Position numbers and translations under genes: made by a program. 35,996 bases of DNA from Patescibacteria group bacterium (GTDB taxonomy: Bacteria; Patescibacteriota; Minisyncoccia; UBA6257; Colwellbacteraceae), in the NCBI GenBank assembly GCA_023380305.1, contig JAMCQZ010000007.1, positions 1 to 35,996 on the forward strand, given 5' to 3'. This document shows, piece by piece, positions 18,396 to 27,651 of the stretch (positions within the stretch are counted from its first letter, which is position 1; each line of letters opens with the position of its first letter). The notes beneath the pieces were generated by a model. It did not search any database. It was not told the DNA's origin and was given only the letters and a program-made list of their open reading frames with translations.

Positions 18396-19181
18396 ATGTC
18401 TAAGAAATTTTGGATTTGGACGGCCGTCGTTATCCTGCTTATCGTCGGGTTTGCCGTCGCAAAAACCAAGCTGGCGCATTATTCTTTGTCCCAGGCGGTC
18501 AGCTGTTCTCCGGCCGAGCTCTTTTCGATCATCTGTTTTGCCGGCATCCTCGATTCGATAAACCCGTGCGCCTTTTCCGTCCTGCTTTTGACCATAGGAT
18601 TTCTTTTGAGTCTCGAGACCATCGAGAGAAAGCGGATATTGAGGATAGGCGCCATTTTCATCGCCGCCATTTTTGCGGTTTATCTTTCGATCGGCCTCGG
18701 TCTCTTGAAGGCGTTCGCCCTTTTCGGCGTTCCTCGATTCATGTCCCGCTTCGGCGCGATTGCTCTGATAATTTTCGGCCTGCTCGAGGTATTGCCGGAG
18801 ATCGTCCCGTTTTTTCCGATAAAGTTGCGGATTCCCGCGAAAGCGAAGCCATCGATCGCCAAACTCATCGAGAGGGGATCGGAAACCGCGGCTTTGCTTT
18901 TGGGAGTTCTGGTGGGCCTCACCGAATTTCCCTGCACCGGCGGCCCGTATCTCGTGGTGCTGGCCCTGCTCCACGATAAAGCGACGTTCCTTGCGGGTTT
19001 TCGCTATCTCCTTGTTTACAACACGATTTTTATAATTCCTTTAGTGGCTCTCCTTTTCGCCGCTTCGGATAAAACTCTTGTCCGGAAGTTGGACGAATGG
19101 CGCAAGGCTAAAACGAGGACGTTCAAAATTATCACGGGTCTTTGCTTGATCGGCTTGGGCGTGTTGCTTTTCGTCCTTTAA
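18396..19181 (+). CDS. CcdA/DsbD-type transmembrane thiol transporter
   Basis: Multi-TM protein with DSINPCAFSVLLLTIGFL and LTEFPCTGGPYLVVLALL; ATG 18396 preferred (track start 18321). Confidence 0.88.
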   Translation: MSKKFWIWTAVVILLIVGFAVAKTKLAHYSLSQAVSCSPAELFSIICFAGILDSINPCAFSVLLLTIGFLLSLETIERKRILRIGAIFIAAIFAVYLSIGLGLLKAFALFGVPRFMSRFGAIALIIFGLLEVLPEIVPFFPIKLRIPAKAKPSIAKLIERGSETAALLLGVLVGLTEFPCTGGPYLVVLALLHDKATFLAGFRYLLVYNTIFIIPLVALLFAASDKTLVRKLDEWRKAKTRTFKIITGLCLIGLGVLLFVL

Positions 19182-19217
19182 TTTCGGGTTTTGGTCGAAA
19201 TGCGTTAGAATGCTTTT

Positions 19218-19718
19218 ATGAATGGAACGCCAGTCAATTTTGAGGATTTATTGAAAAAGATCGAAGCTTTGAAAGCCGGAGGGACCCTGGATTTGTCCTC
19301 CGACGAGGATTTGAGCATCGCCGTCATGAACCTCATCAGTCTCGAGGAGCACTTTTATTTCACCGCCGAAAAGACCGGCAAGAAAGAGTATTTCGACATG
19401 GTGAACGAGGTGCGGGAAATGCGGAAAAAACTTCTCGCGAAGATGATAGACAAGAAAGAGGGTGAAGCCTGGTGCATCTCCAAGCATCTCCTGGCGGCTT
19501 CCATGCGTTTAATCGAGGTCGGCACCAAGGCCCAAACCGACAATAAACCCGAAGAGGCGAAAGAGGTTTTCGATTACGCCTATAAGCTTTATTCGATGTT
19601 TTGGGCGATCCGGTTGAAGGTGGTGAGCGTCGCCGAAGCCAAAGAAGTCGCCAAGAAGGATGAGCCTTGGAGGCTCGAAGACATCGTCAATAAATTGGTG
19701 GATTGTTGCGGAGAATAA
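19218..19718 (+). CDS. Uncharacterised helical protein, C-terminal vicinal Cys (DCCGE)
   Basis: 166-aa ORF between ccdA-like and thioredoxin-like genes; predicted -10 6 nt upstream of ATG. Confidence 0.8.
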   Translation: MNGTPVNFEDLLKKIEALKAGGTLDLSSDEDLSIAVMNLISLEEHFYFTAEKTGKKEYFDMVNEVREMRKKLLAKMIDKKEGEAWCISKHLLAASMRLIEVGTKAQTDNKPEEAKEVFDYAYKLYSMFWAIRLKVVSVAEAKEVAKKDEPWRLEDIVNKLVDCCGE

Positions 19719-19731
19719 ATAAACAAACAAA

Positions 19732-20100
19732 ATGAGCAAAAAACAAATTTGGCCGATCGTTATGATTCTCGTTGTCATCGTCGGCGCCGTCATGCTGATT
19801 GAAAGTTTTTTCCCGGAGAATCCTGATCTCAAATACTCCGATTTCGCGAAGTGTCTTGCCGTCAAGGGTTGGACAATGTACGGCACGTCGACCTGCCCGC
19901 ATTGCGCCGAACAGAAAGCGATGTTCAAAGACGCTTTCAGATACATCAATTACGTCGGTTGCGACGTCCATCCGGAAAAGTGCGTCGAAGAAAATATTTC
20001 GGCCGTGCCGACCTGGACCGGCCTCGGGGGAGAGCGGATTACGGGGACCGTGCCCCTTGAAGAATTAAGCCGCTTGAGCGGTTGCGAGTTGCCCAAATAA
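19732..20100 (+). CDS. Membrane-anchored thioredoxin/glutaredoxin-like protein
   Basis: N-terminal TM (IWPIVMILVVIVGAVMLI), CxxC in MYGTSTCPHCAEQKAMF, AVPTW cis-Pro-like motif. Confidence 0.88.
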   Translation: MSKKQIWPIVMILVVIVGAVMLIESFFPENPDLKYSDFAKCLAVKGWTMYGTSTCPHCAEQKAMFKDAFRYINYVGCDVHPEKCVEENISAVPTWTGLGGERITGTVPLEELSRLSGCELPK

Positions 20101-20104
20101 ATCA

Positions 20105-21388
20105 GTGAAAATATCCAACTTCAACGATCTTGCCGAAAATGATTTGAGGAAGGCCGGACTACTGATCGCCGAAGCGGGCCTTAACGCCATCGATACCGGA
20201 GAAGCGGTTAAACGGAACGTGCTTTTGAGGGACGCTGACTTGTTTTTCAAAAACATCAGGATTCCGCTTGCTGATTTCAAAAGGATTTTTGTCGTCGCCG
20301 TCGGTAAGTGCGCGTTGGCCGCCGCCGGAGCTTTAAAAAATATTCTGGGAGACAGATTGAGCGGCGGGTTCGCTTACGACATCAAGCCCGGGGAAATTCC
20401 CGGAATCGAGATTTTGGTCGGCGACCACCCCTTCCCGTCGGAGAAGAACGCCGAGAATTCGGAAAAAATAAGGAATTTTTTGGAGAACCTTGGCGAGGAC
20501 GATTTTGTCATTTTCGCCGTTTCCGGCGGCGGTTCGGCTCTACTTTCCGACCCTCGCGATTTTAGCGTGGAGAAGGAAAAGGAAATTATCAAAAAGCTTT
20601 TTCGGGAGGGAGCCGGCATCAGGGAAATCAACACCATCAGGAAACATATTTCGGCGGTTCGCGGCGGCAATCTGGCCAAAGCGGCTTATCCGGCCAAGGC
20701 GGTTTCTCTGATTTTTTCCGACGTCCCCGGAGACGCCATCGAGTTTGTCGCCTCCGGTCCGACGGTCAAAGACACGACTTCCATTGAAGACGCCGAAGAA
20801 GTATTCAGACGATACGGCATCAGGCTGGGATGCGGCCTGGACGAGGGCGGGTTGATGGAAACTCCGAAGGACGACAGATATTTTGCGAACGTCTTGAATA
20901 TTTTGATTGTTTCAAACGGCGTCGCCCTGGAGGCGATGGCGAAGAAGGCCGAGGAACTGGGATTCGAGGCGGAGATCATGACGGACACCATGGACGGCGA
21001 AGCGGCCGAGTCCGGCAGGAAAATCAGCGAGACGCTCCACGGCGAAGCCCCGAAGACAGCTCTTCTTTATGGCGGAGAGACCGTTGTCGTCGTTAAGGGC
21101 GACGGCCAGGGCGGCCGTAACCAGGAGCTTGCTTTGAGCGCTTTGCGTTTCATCGAAGAAGGCGAATTGATTCTTGCTTTGGCTTCGGACGGCAAAGACA
21201 ACACCGAGTCCGCCGGCGCCATCTGTGATATAATTGTGAAAAGTCGCGCCGCGGAAAAAGGCTTGAATCTCGAGGAATACCTCGACAGAAACGATTCTTT
21301 CGGTTTCTTCGTAAAGACCGGAAGTCAGATCCTGACGGGCCCCACCGGTTCCAACGTGGCCGATCTTGTCGTCGCTATCAAACAATAA
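20105..21388 (+). CDS. Glycerate 2-kinase (MOFRL family)
   Basis: VVAVGKCALAAAGAL, FAVSGGGSALLSDP, LIFSDVPGDAIEFVASGPTVKD, GGETVVVVKGDGQGGRNQELAL. Confidence 0.9.
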   Translation: MKISNFNDLAENDLRKAGLLIAEAGLNAIDTGEAVKRNVLLRDADLFFKNIRIPLADFKRIFVVAVGKCALAAAGALKNILGDRLSGGFAYDIKPGEIPGIEILVGDHPFPSEKNAENSEKIRNFLENLGEDDFVIFAVSGGGSALLSDPRDFSVEKEKEIIKKLFREGAGIREINTIRKHISAVRGGNLAKAAYPAKAVSLIFSDVPGDAIEFVASGPTVKDTTSIEDAEEVFRRYGIRLGCGLDEGGLMETPKDDRYFANVLNILIVSNGVALEAMAKKAEELGFEAEIMTDTMDGEAAESGRKISETLHGEAPKTALLYGGETVVVVKGDGQGGRNQELALSALRFIEEGELILALASDGKDNTESAGAICDIIVKSRAAEKGLNLEEYLDRNDSFGFFVKTGSQILTGPTGSNVADLVVAIKQ

Positions 21389-21392
21389 AAAA

Positions 21393-23819
21393 ATGACAAA
21401 GCAAAAACCGTTTATTCTCTGGTTCGACAGGATAACCATGAAGGACGTGCCGCTCGTCGGCGGCAAAAACGCCTCTCTGGGCGAGATGATCAAATATCTT
21501 TCGCCGAAAGGGGTGAACGTGCCCTACGGTTTTGCCATGACTTCCGAGGCCTACCGTTATTTCATCAAAGAAACCGGATTGGAAGAGCTGATCCGTACGA
21601 CTTTGAAAAATGTGGACGTCAAAAACATCAAAGATCTGGCTAAGCGCGGAAAAATCATCCGCGACGCTTTTCTCACCAAAGAAATTCCCGAAGATTTAAG
21701 GAAGGAGCTTGTTGCCGCTTACCGCAAGCTCGGCCGTAAATTCAAGGAGCCGAACATCTCCGTCGCCGTGCGTTCGAGCGCCACGGCCGAGGACGCGCCG
21801 ACAGCCAGCTTCGCCGGCCAGATGGAAACCTACCTGAACGTGCGCGGAGAAGAAGAGCTTTTGAAATCGATCAGGCTTTCGATGCAATCGCTTTTCACCG
21901 ATCGGGCCATTTTCTATCGCGAACAGATGAAGTTCGACCATCTGAAGATCGCCCTGTCTTCGGGTGTCCAGCAGATGGTGCGGTCCGATCTGGCCGCCGC
22001 CGGAGTGATGTTTTCCATCGATACCGAGACCGGATTTCCAGACGTGGTTTTGATCAATGGCAGTTGGGGTTTGGGGGAAAACGTGGTCAAAGGACGCGTG
22101 ACGCCGGACCAGTATTACGTTTTCGAAACCACTTTAAAAAAAGGTTTCAAGCCTGTCATCGGGAAAGTTTTGGGCGCCAAAGAAAGCAAGCTTATTTATG
22201 GCAAGGGGAACGTGCTCACCAAGGACGTGCCGACTTCGGCGCCGGAACGCCAGAAGTTTGTTTTGACCGACGCGGAAATTCTGACACTCGCCAAATGGTC
22301 GGTTCTCATCGAGAAGCATTACGGCCGGCCGATGGATTCGGAATGGGCCAAAGACGGCCTAACCGGCAAGCTTTACATGGTCCAGGCAAGGCCGGAGACG
22401 GTTGAGAGTCGCAAGGCCGTGGGTATGCTCGAGGAGTACGAGATTGATCGTTCGAAAAAACCGACCACGCTCGTTTCCGGTTTGAGCGTCGGCGCCAAAA
22501 TTGGCCAGGGCAAGGCCCATGTCATCAAAAGCGTTAAGGAGATCACCGAATTCAAGGAGGGAGAGGTTTTGGTTACGAGGATGACCGACCCGGATTGGGT
22601 GCCAGCCATGAAACTCGCCTCGGCCATTGTTACCGACGCCGGCGGCCGGACAGCCCACGCGGCCATTGTTTCTCGCGAGCTCGGCATTCCTTGCGTTGTC
22701 GGCACGGGCAACGCCACCGCGGTTATTAAATCCGGAGAGCCGGTAACCGTCGATTGTTCCGGAGGCGAAACCGGCCGGGTCTATCAGGGGCTCGTGCCTT
22801 TCAAAATAAAGAGAATAGACGTTTCCAAGATTCGTAAGCCGAAAACGAAAATTATGATGAACGTCGGCGAACCCGGCCAGGCTTTCGGATTGAGCTTTTT
22901 GCCGAACGACGGCGTCGGCCTTTGCCGCGAGGAGTTTATTATCGCTTCGGACATCGGCATTCATCCGATGGCGCTCATCAATTACGAAAATCTGAAAAAG
23001 AGCGCTGATCCAAAAATAAAAGTCATCGTCAAGAAAATCGACCAGAAAACTATCGCCTGGCCGGACAAGCCGCAATTTTACATAGACAACCTGGCTTTCG
23101 GTATAGGCAAAATCGCCGCCGCTTTTTATCCGAAAGAAGTCATCGTGCGTTTTTCCGATTTCAAGACGAATGAATACCGTTCGCTTGTCGGAGGAGAACT
23201 CTACGAGCCGAAAGAGGAGAACCCGATGATCGGTTGGCGCGGCGCCTCCCGCTATTATCACCCGAACTTTGCTCAGGCTTTCGCTTTAGAGGTGAAAGCC
23301 ATCAAAAAAGTCCGCGAAGAAATGGGACTCGTAAACGTTTCGGTGATGGTTCCTTTCTGCCGCACCGTCGATGAAGGACGGAAAGTCGTCAAACTGATTC
23401 AGCAGAATGGCTTGCGGCGCGGAAAATTCCTGGGGAACCCCGGAGTGAAAATCTATGTCATGTGCGAGATTCCTTCGAACGCGCTTTTGGCCGACGATTT
23501 CCTCAAAGTTTTCGACGGCATGAGCATCGGCAGTAACGACTTGACCCAGTTGACCGTGGGTATTGATCGCGACGCTGGCGAGCTTTTGCGGGGCATCGCT
23601 AATGAAAACGACGAATCCGTGAAAATATTGATCGATCACGTCATCAGACGCTGTAACATTCTTCACAAATACATCGGCATCTGCGGCCAGGCTCCTTCGG
23701 ATTTTCCGGAGTTCGCGTTGTTCCTCGTCAAACAAGGAATTCAAAGCATTTCTCTGAATCCCGACTCTGTTTTGAAGACTATGGCAAAAATCAATGCTTT
23801 TGAGCGAAAAAGAAAGTAA
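21393..23819 (+). CDS. ppsA: Phosphoenolpyruvate synthase
   Basis: VPLVGGKNASLGEMI, VRSSATAEDAPTASFAGQMETYLNV, GGRTAHAAIVSRELGIPCVVGTGNAT, MGIGSNDLTQLT-like SIGSNDLTQLTVGIDRD. ATG 21393 preferred. Confidence 0.96.
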   Translation: MTKQKPFILWFDRITMKDVPLVGGKNASLGEMIKYLSPKGVNVPYGFAMTSEAYRYFIKETGLEELIRTTLKNVDVKNIKDLAKRGKIIRDAFLTKEIPEDLRKELVAAYRKLGRKFKEPNISVAVRSSATAEDAPTASFAGQMETYLNVRGEEELLKSIRLSMQSLFTDRAIFYREQMKFDHLKIALSSGVQQMVRSDLAAAGVMFSIDTETGFPDVVLINGSWGLGENVVKGRVTPDQYYVFETTLKKGFKPVIGKVLGAKESKLIYGKGNVLTKDVPTSAPERQKFVLTDAEILTLAKWSVLIEKHYGRPMDSEWAKDGLTGKLYMVQARPETVESRKAVGMLEEYEIDRSKKPTTLVSGLSVGAKIGQGKAHVIKSVKEITEFKEGEVLVTRMTDPDWVPAMKLASAIVTDAGGRTAHAAIVSRELGIPCVVGTGNATAVIKSGEPVTVDCSGGETGRVYQGLVPFKIKRIDVSKIRKPKTKIMMNVGEPGQAFGLSFLPNDGVGLCREEFIIASDIGIHPMALINYENLKKSADPKIKVIVKKIDQKTIAWPDKPQFYIDNLAFGIGKIAAAFYPKEVIVRFSDFKTNEYRSLVGGELYEPKEENPMIGWRGASRYYHPNFAQAFALEVKAIKKVREEMGLVNVSVMVPFCRTVDEGRKVVKLIQQNGLRRGKFLGNPGVKIYVMCEIPSNALLADDFLKVFDGMSIGSNDLTQLTVGIDRDAGELLRGIANENDESVKILIDHVIRRCNILHKYIGICGQAPSDFPEFALFLVKQGIQSISLNPDSVLKTMAKINAFERKRK

Positions 23820-24966
23820 AATCGCGAGCGTCGGCGCGAGATCCATCTTGGATTCGCGGGGGGAAGAAACGATCGAGACGAGCGTTGTTTTGGAATCGGG
23901 CGCTTCCGGAACCTGCGGCGTGCCTCAAGGAAAAAGCAAAGGAACCCACGAAGCTGTCTATATTTCCGTCGCCGACGCCGTCAAAAATATCGAAACGATC
24001 GTCTTGCCGAAGCTCCGGGGCTTCGGATTCAATTTTCAAAAAGAGCTCGACGAAAAACTGATCAAGCTTGACGGAACCAAAAATAAATCCAAGCTCGGCG
24101 CGAACGTTATTTTGGGAGTTTCCATCGCCGCTGCCAGGGCGAGAGCCAAAGACGTAGAAATGCCTTTTTGGGAATACATCCGCGAGAATTACGGCGACAG
24201 CCCGAAAAGCACGCCGAAGATTCTGGCGAATATCATCAACGGCGGAATGCACGCCAAAAACAACCTCGATTTTCAGGAATATATGCTTATTCCCCGGACG
24301 GACAATTTTATGGAAAGCCTGAAGATTATCCGAGCCGTGTACGAGGAGCTGAAAAACCGTTTCAACGGCGAATCGAAGATCGGCGACGAGGGAGGTTTCG
24401 CGCCCGATTTTAAGGACAACGCCGAGCCGTTTGAAATAATGAAAGAAGCGGTCAAGAAACTCGGTTACGAATCCGTGGTTGATTTCGGCCTGGACGCGGC
24501 CGCGAGCGACGTCAAAAGACCGACGGAAGAGCTTTTCGGATTTTACAAAAAGATCAAGGCGGATTTCGACATCGCCTATATCGAGGATCCTTTTTCCGAA
24601 GAGGATTTCGACGATTTTCGGAAATTGGAGACTTTGATCGGTGAAAACACGATGATTGTCGGCGACGACTTAACGACGACGAACGTCGAACGCATGGCCC
24701 TGGCTTACGAGAAGCAGGCGATAAACGGCATGATCGTCAAACCGAACCAGATCGGGTCGCTCACCGAAACGCTCGAAGCGATCCGGCGTTGCCGCGATTA
24801 CGGCTGGGCGGTCATTATTTCGCACCGGAGCGGTGAAACTATGGACGATTTTATTGCCGATATCGCCTGGGCGGTCGGAGCCGAGGGAATAAAGATCGGC
24901 AGCCCGTCCAAGCCCGAAAGATTGGCCAAATACGTCAGATTATTGGATATCCAAAACCCCTCGTAA
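23794..24966 (+). CDS. eno: Enolase, divergent short form (390 aa)
   Basis: ILDSRGEETIETSV, LDGTKNKSKLGANVILGVSIA, KIGDEGGFAPDF, VKPNQIGSLTETLEAI, VISHRSGETMDDFIADIA. Confidence 0.95.
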   Translation: MLLSEKESKIASVGARSILDSRGEETIETSVVLESGASGTCGVPQGKSKGTHEAVYISVADAVKNIETIVLPKLRGFGFNFQKELDEKLIKLDGTKNKSKLGANVILGVSIAAARARAKDVEMPFWEYIRENYGDSPKSTPKILANIINGGMHAKNNLDFQEYMLIPRTDNFMESLKIIRAVYEELKNRFNGESKIGDEGGFAPDFKDNAEPFEIMKEAVKKLGYESVVDFGLDAAASDVKRPTEELFGFYKKIKADFDIAYIEDPFSEEDFDDFRKLETLIGENTMIVGDDLTTTNVERMALAYEKQAINGMIVKPNQIGSLTETLEAIRRCRDYGWAVIISHRSGETMDDFIADIAWAVGAEGIKIGSPSKPERLAKYVRLLDIQNPS

Positions 24967-24980
24967 AGGGGTTTTGATTT
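24953..24980 (+). terminator. Rho-independent terminator after enolase
   Basis: AAAACCCC-TCGTAAA-GGGGTTTT followed by gatttt. Confidence 0.75.
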
Positions 24981-24997
24981 TGTGATAGAATGGGGCT

Positions 24998-26275
24998 GTG
25001 GCAGATTTATTCATGGAAACTGAGGAGAAATCTTTGAAAGAAAAAGCCCCTTTGGCCGACCGGATGAGGCCGGAGACTTTGGAGGATTTTGTGGGCCAGG
25101 ATGCGATTGTCGGCGTCGGCAAAATGCTCAGGAAGGCGATCGAGGCGGATGAGATTCCTTCGATGATCTTTTGGGGTCCGCCTGGTTGCGGCAAGACAAC
25201 TCTTGCCCGGATTATCGCCAAAATGACCAAGGCTCATTTTGTCCAGTTCTCGGCCGCGGCCGGAAGCGTTAAGGAAATCCGGGACATTATTGCCGAGGCC
25301 AGGGATCGTTTGCGGAACAAAGCCAAGAAGACCATTCTTTTCGTCGACGAGATCCATCGTTTCAACAAAGCCCAGCAAGATGCTTTTTTGCCGCACGTGG
25401 AAAGCGGCACGATTATTTTAATCGGCGCCACCACCGAGAATCCTTCATTCGAGGTCAATTCCGCCTTGCTTTCGCGAAGTCGGGTCTTTGTTTTGAAAGC
25501 CCTGGAACCGGAAGATATCGAAGTTATTTTGAAAAAAGCTTTGTCCGATAAGGAGCGGGGATTTGGTAATTTGAAAATAGACATTTCCGAGGAGTCGCTG
25601 AAATTCTTGGCTTCGGTTTCGGACGGCGACGCCCGCACCGCCTTGAATGCCTTGGAGTTGGCGGTAAAATCGGCCAAGCCTTCGATGTCGAAGACAAAGA
25701 AAGGATTGAAACCGATTAAACTCGACGACGAGCTGATCCGCGAAGCGCTGCAGAAAACTCATCTGCTCTACGACCGCAAGGGCGAAGAACATTACAATAT
25801 TATTTCGGCGCTCCATAAATCGATGAGGGGGAGCGACGCGGACGCGAGCCTGTATTGGCTGGGAAGGATGCTCGAAGCCGGAGAAGACCCATTGTTTGTG
25901 GCAAGGCGGCTTATAAGATTCGCGTCGGAAGACATTGGCTTGGCGAACCCAAACGCCATGCTCTTAGCTGTCGCCGCTTACGAGACTGCCCACTTTATCG
26001 GTATGCCCGAGTGCAATCTTTCTTTGGCTGAAGCCGTTGTTTATATGGCCAAAGCCAAGAAAAGCAATGAATTATATGTTGCTTACGGTAAAGTAGAGAG
26101 GGATATCGAGGAAATGCCGAATGAAGGCGTGCCGCTTCATCTGCGGAACGCGCCGACCAAACTAATGAAGGAAATCGGCTATGGTAAAGGTTATAAATAT
26201 AATCCAAAATATAAGGAACCGGTCGATCAGGATTATTTGCCGGAAAGGCTGAAAAAGAGAAAATATTTAGAGTAA
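24998..26275 (+). CDS. rarA: Replication-associated recombination protein A (AAA ATPase)
   Basis: ADRMRPETLEDFVGQ, FWGPPGCGKTTLARIIA, FVDEIHRFNKAQQDAFLPHVE, ATTENPSFEVNSALLSRSRVF; GTG start. Confidence 0.95.
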   Translation: MADLFMETEEKSLKEKAPLADRMRPETLEDFVGQDAIVGVGKMLRKAIEADEIPSMIFWGPPGCGKTTLARIIAKMTKAHFVQFSAAAGSVKEIRDIIAEARDRLRNKAKKTILFVDEIHRFNKAQQDAFLPHVESGTIILIGATTENPSFEVNSALLSRSRVFVLKALEPEDIEVILKKALSDKERGFGNLKIDISEESLKFLASVSDGDARTALNALELAVKSAKPSMSKTKKGLKPIKLDDELIREALQKTHLLYDRKGEEHYNIISALHKSMRGSDADASLYWLGRMLEAGEDPLFVARRLIRFASEDIGLANPNAMLLAVAAYETAHFIGMPECNLSLAEAVVYMAKAKKSNELYVAYGKVERDIEEMPNEGVPLHLRNAPTKLMKEIGYGKGYKYNPKYKEPVDQDYLPERLKKRKYLE

Positions 26276-26279
26276 AACA

Positions 26280-27647
26280 ATGCCGATATTTGATTCTCAG
26301 GAAATAGTAGTAGATCAGACGACAAAAAGCTTGCGAGAGGGGCTTAAAATACCCAATAACTATCTTAATATTCTAATAGGCCCGAATAATAGCGGTAAAA
26401 GTAATATTTTAGAATTTATAAATCAACAATATAAGACTGATGGGGCCACAGCCAGTGATTATATTCCTCCCCGAAGATTTGACGTTAGTAATAACATGCA
26501 AAGTATGGCCGATACTTATAAAGAGTTAGAAGCGTCTCTTAATCAAAGGCGTCGTGTTAAAGATTCGAGTACATCAGAATTACCGAATTTTGATCCAATT
26601 CGAGAGTTAGCCGCATTAGACAATTCAGCAAGGAGCGCCTTATTAAAATGGCATAATAAATATTTCGGGCACATAGAAATTATCGAGAATCCCGAAAGAA
26701 GATATGAGACACCAAAGGTACTTATTGATGATCGATTGCCGGCGCAACAAGGATCTGGATCCCGTGCAATATTGTCGATTTTAGTAAGAATATTTGATAA
26801 TAGACTTAAAGTATTACTTATTGATGAGCCCGAGATATCTCTAGAGCCTAAAACTCAAAAGAAATTAATGTTTTTGTTTCAATTAGCCAGCCAAGGCAAG
26901 GAGGGCCTTCCTCAAAAAAAGATATTTATTTCGACGCACTCCCATTTATTTATAGATAGAGAAGATTTTAGAAATAATTCTATAGTTCAAAAAAAAGATG
27001 ATCAAACAACCATTCGCAAAGTGCAAAATGAAAAAGAGTTACAAGAAATAGTTTTTAGTCTTTTAGGGAGTTCTCCAGAGGACTTATTTTTTCCCTCAAA
27101 TATTATCGTGGTAGAAGGTGCCAGTGATGCTATTTTTTTACAAAAAGTCTCTAACTTTATTGGTGATATGAATAAAAACATTGCAATTCATTTTGCTGAG
27201 GGAGACAGCAAGGTCCCTATCGCGGCTGAAGCTATTGAACAAATGCTAAAAACATCAAGCTATATTCCTGTATATAAGGATAAAATTTGTGTTTTACTTG
27301 ATGGGAAGAGAGACTCATCTTTTGTTAATAAAGCCAAAGAGATACTTAAAGATGAAGGAGAAAGAGTTATACAGTTAAGTAAAGAAGCGATTGAATATTT
27401 TTATCCTAAAAGGATACTAAAAAAGATTACTGGGCTAGATGAAACAAATATAGATAAAGAAATTAAATCTTTTTTATGTCAAGTTAACAAAAATAAAGAA
27501 ACTTGGGCGGGGCAGCTTGGAAGATTTAACGGAACTAAAGTCAATCTAGCGAAAATGGTAACTGAGTTAATGGAAATTAGCGATTTAGAAGATGTGTCTT
27601 TAGAAATAAGGAAATTACTGAGCGTGGCAATAAATAAATGTTTTTAA
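26280..27647 (+). CDS. OLD-family-like protein: AAA/ABC ATPase plus TOPRIM-like domain
   Basis: ILIGPNNSGKSNILEFI Walker A, VLLIDEPEISLEPKTQKKLMFLFQ Walker B, ISTHSHLFIDR, then IIVVEGASDAIFL and CVLLDGKRD TOPRIM-like motifs. Clearly AT-richer than neighbours. Confidence 0.85.
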   Translation: MPIFDSQEIVVDQTTKSLREGLKIPNNYLNILIGPNNSGKSNILEFINQQYKTDGATASDYIPPRRFDVSNNMQSMADTYKELEASLNQRRRVKDSSTSELPNFDPIRELAALDNSARSALLKWHNKYFGHIEIIENPERRYETPKVLIDDRLPAQQGSGSRAILSILVRIFDNRLKVLLIDEPEISLEPKTQKKLMFLFQLASQGKEGLPQKKIFISTHSHLFIDREDFRNNSIVQKKDDQTTIRKVQNEKELQEIVFSLLGSSPEDLFFPSNIIVVEGASDAIFLQKVSNFIGDMNKNIAIHFAEGDSKVPIAAEAIEQMLKTSSYIPVYKDKICVLLDGKRDSSFVNKAKEILKDEGERVIQLSKEAIEYFYPKRILKKITGLDETNIDKEIKSFLCQVNKNKETWAGQLGRFNGTKVNLAKMVTELMEISDLEDVSLEIRKLLSVAINKCF

Positions 27648-27651
27648 TACG

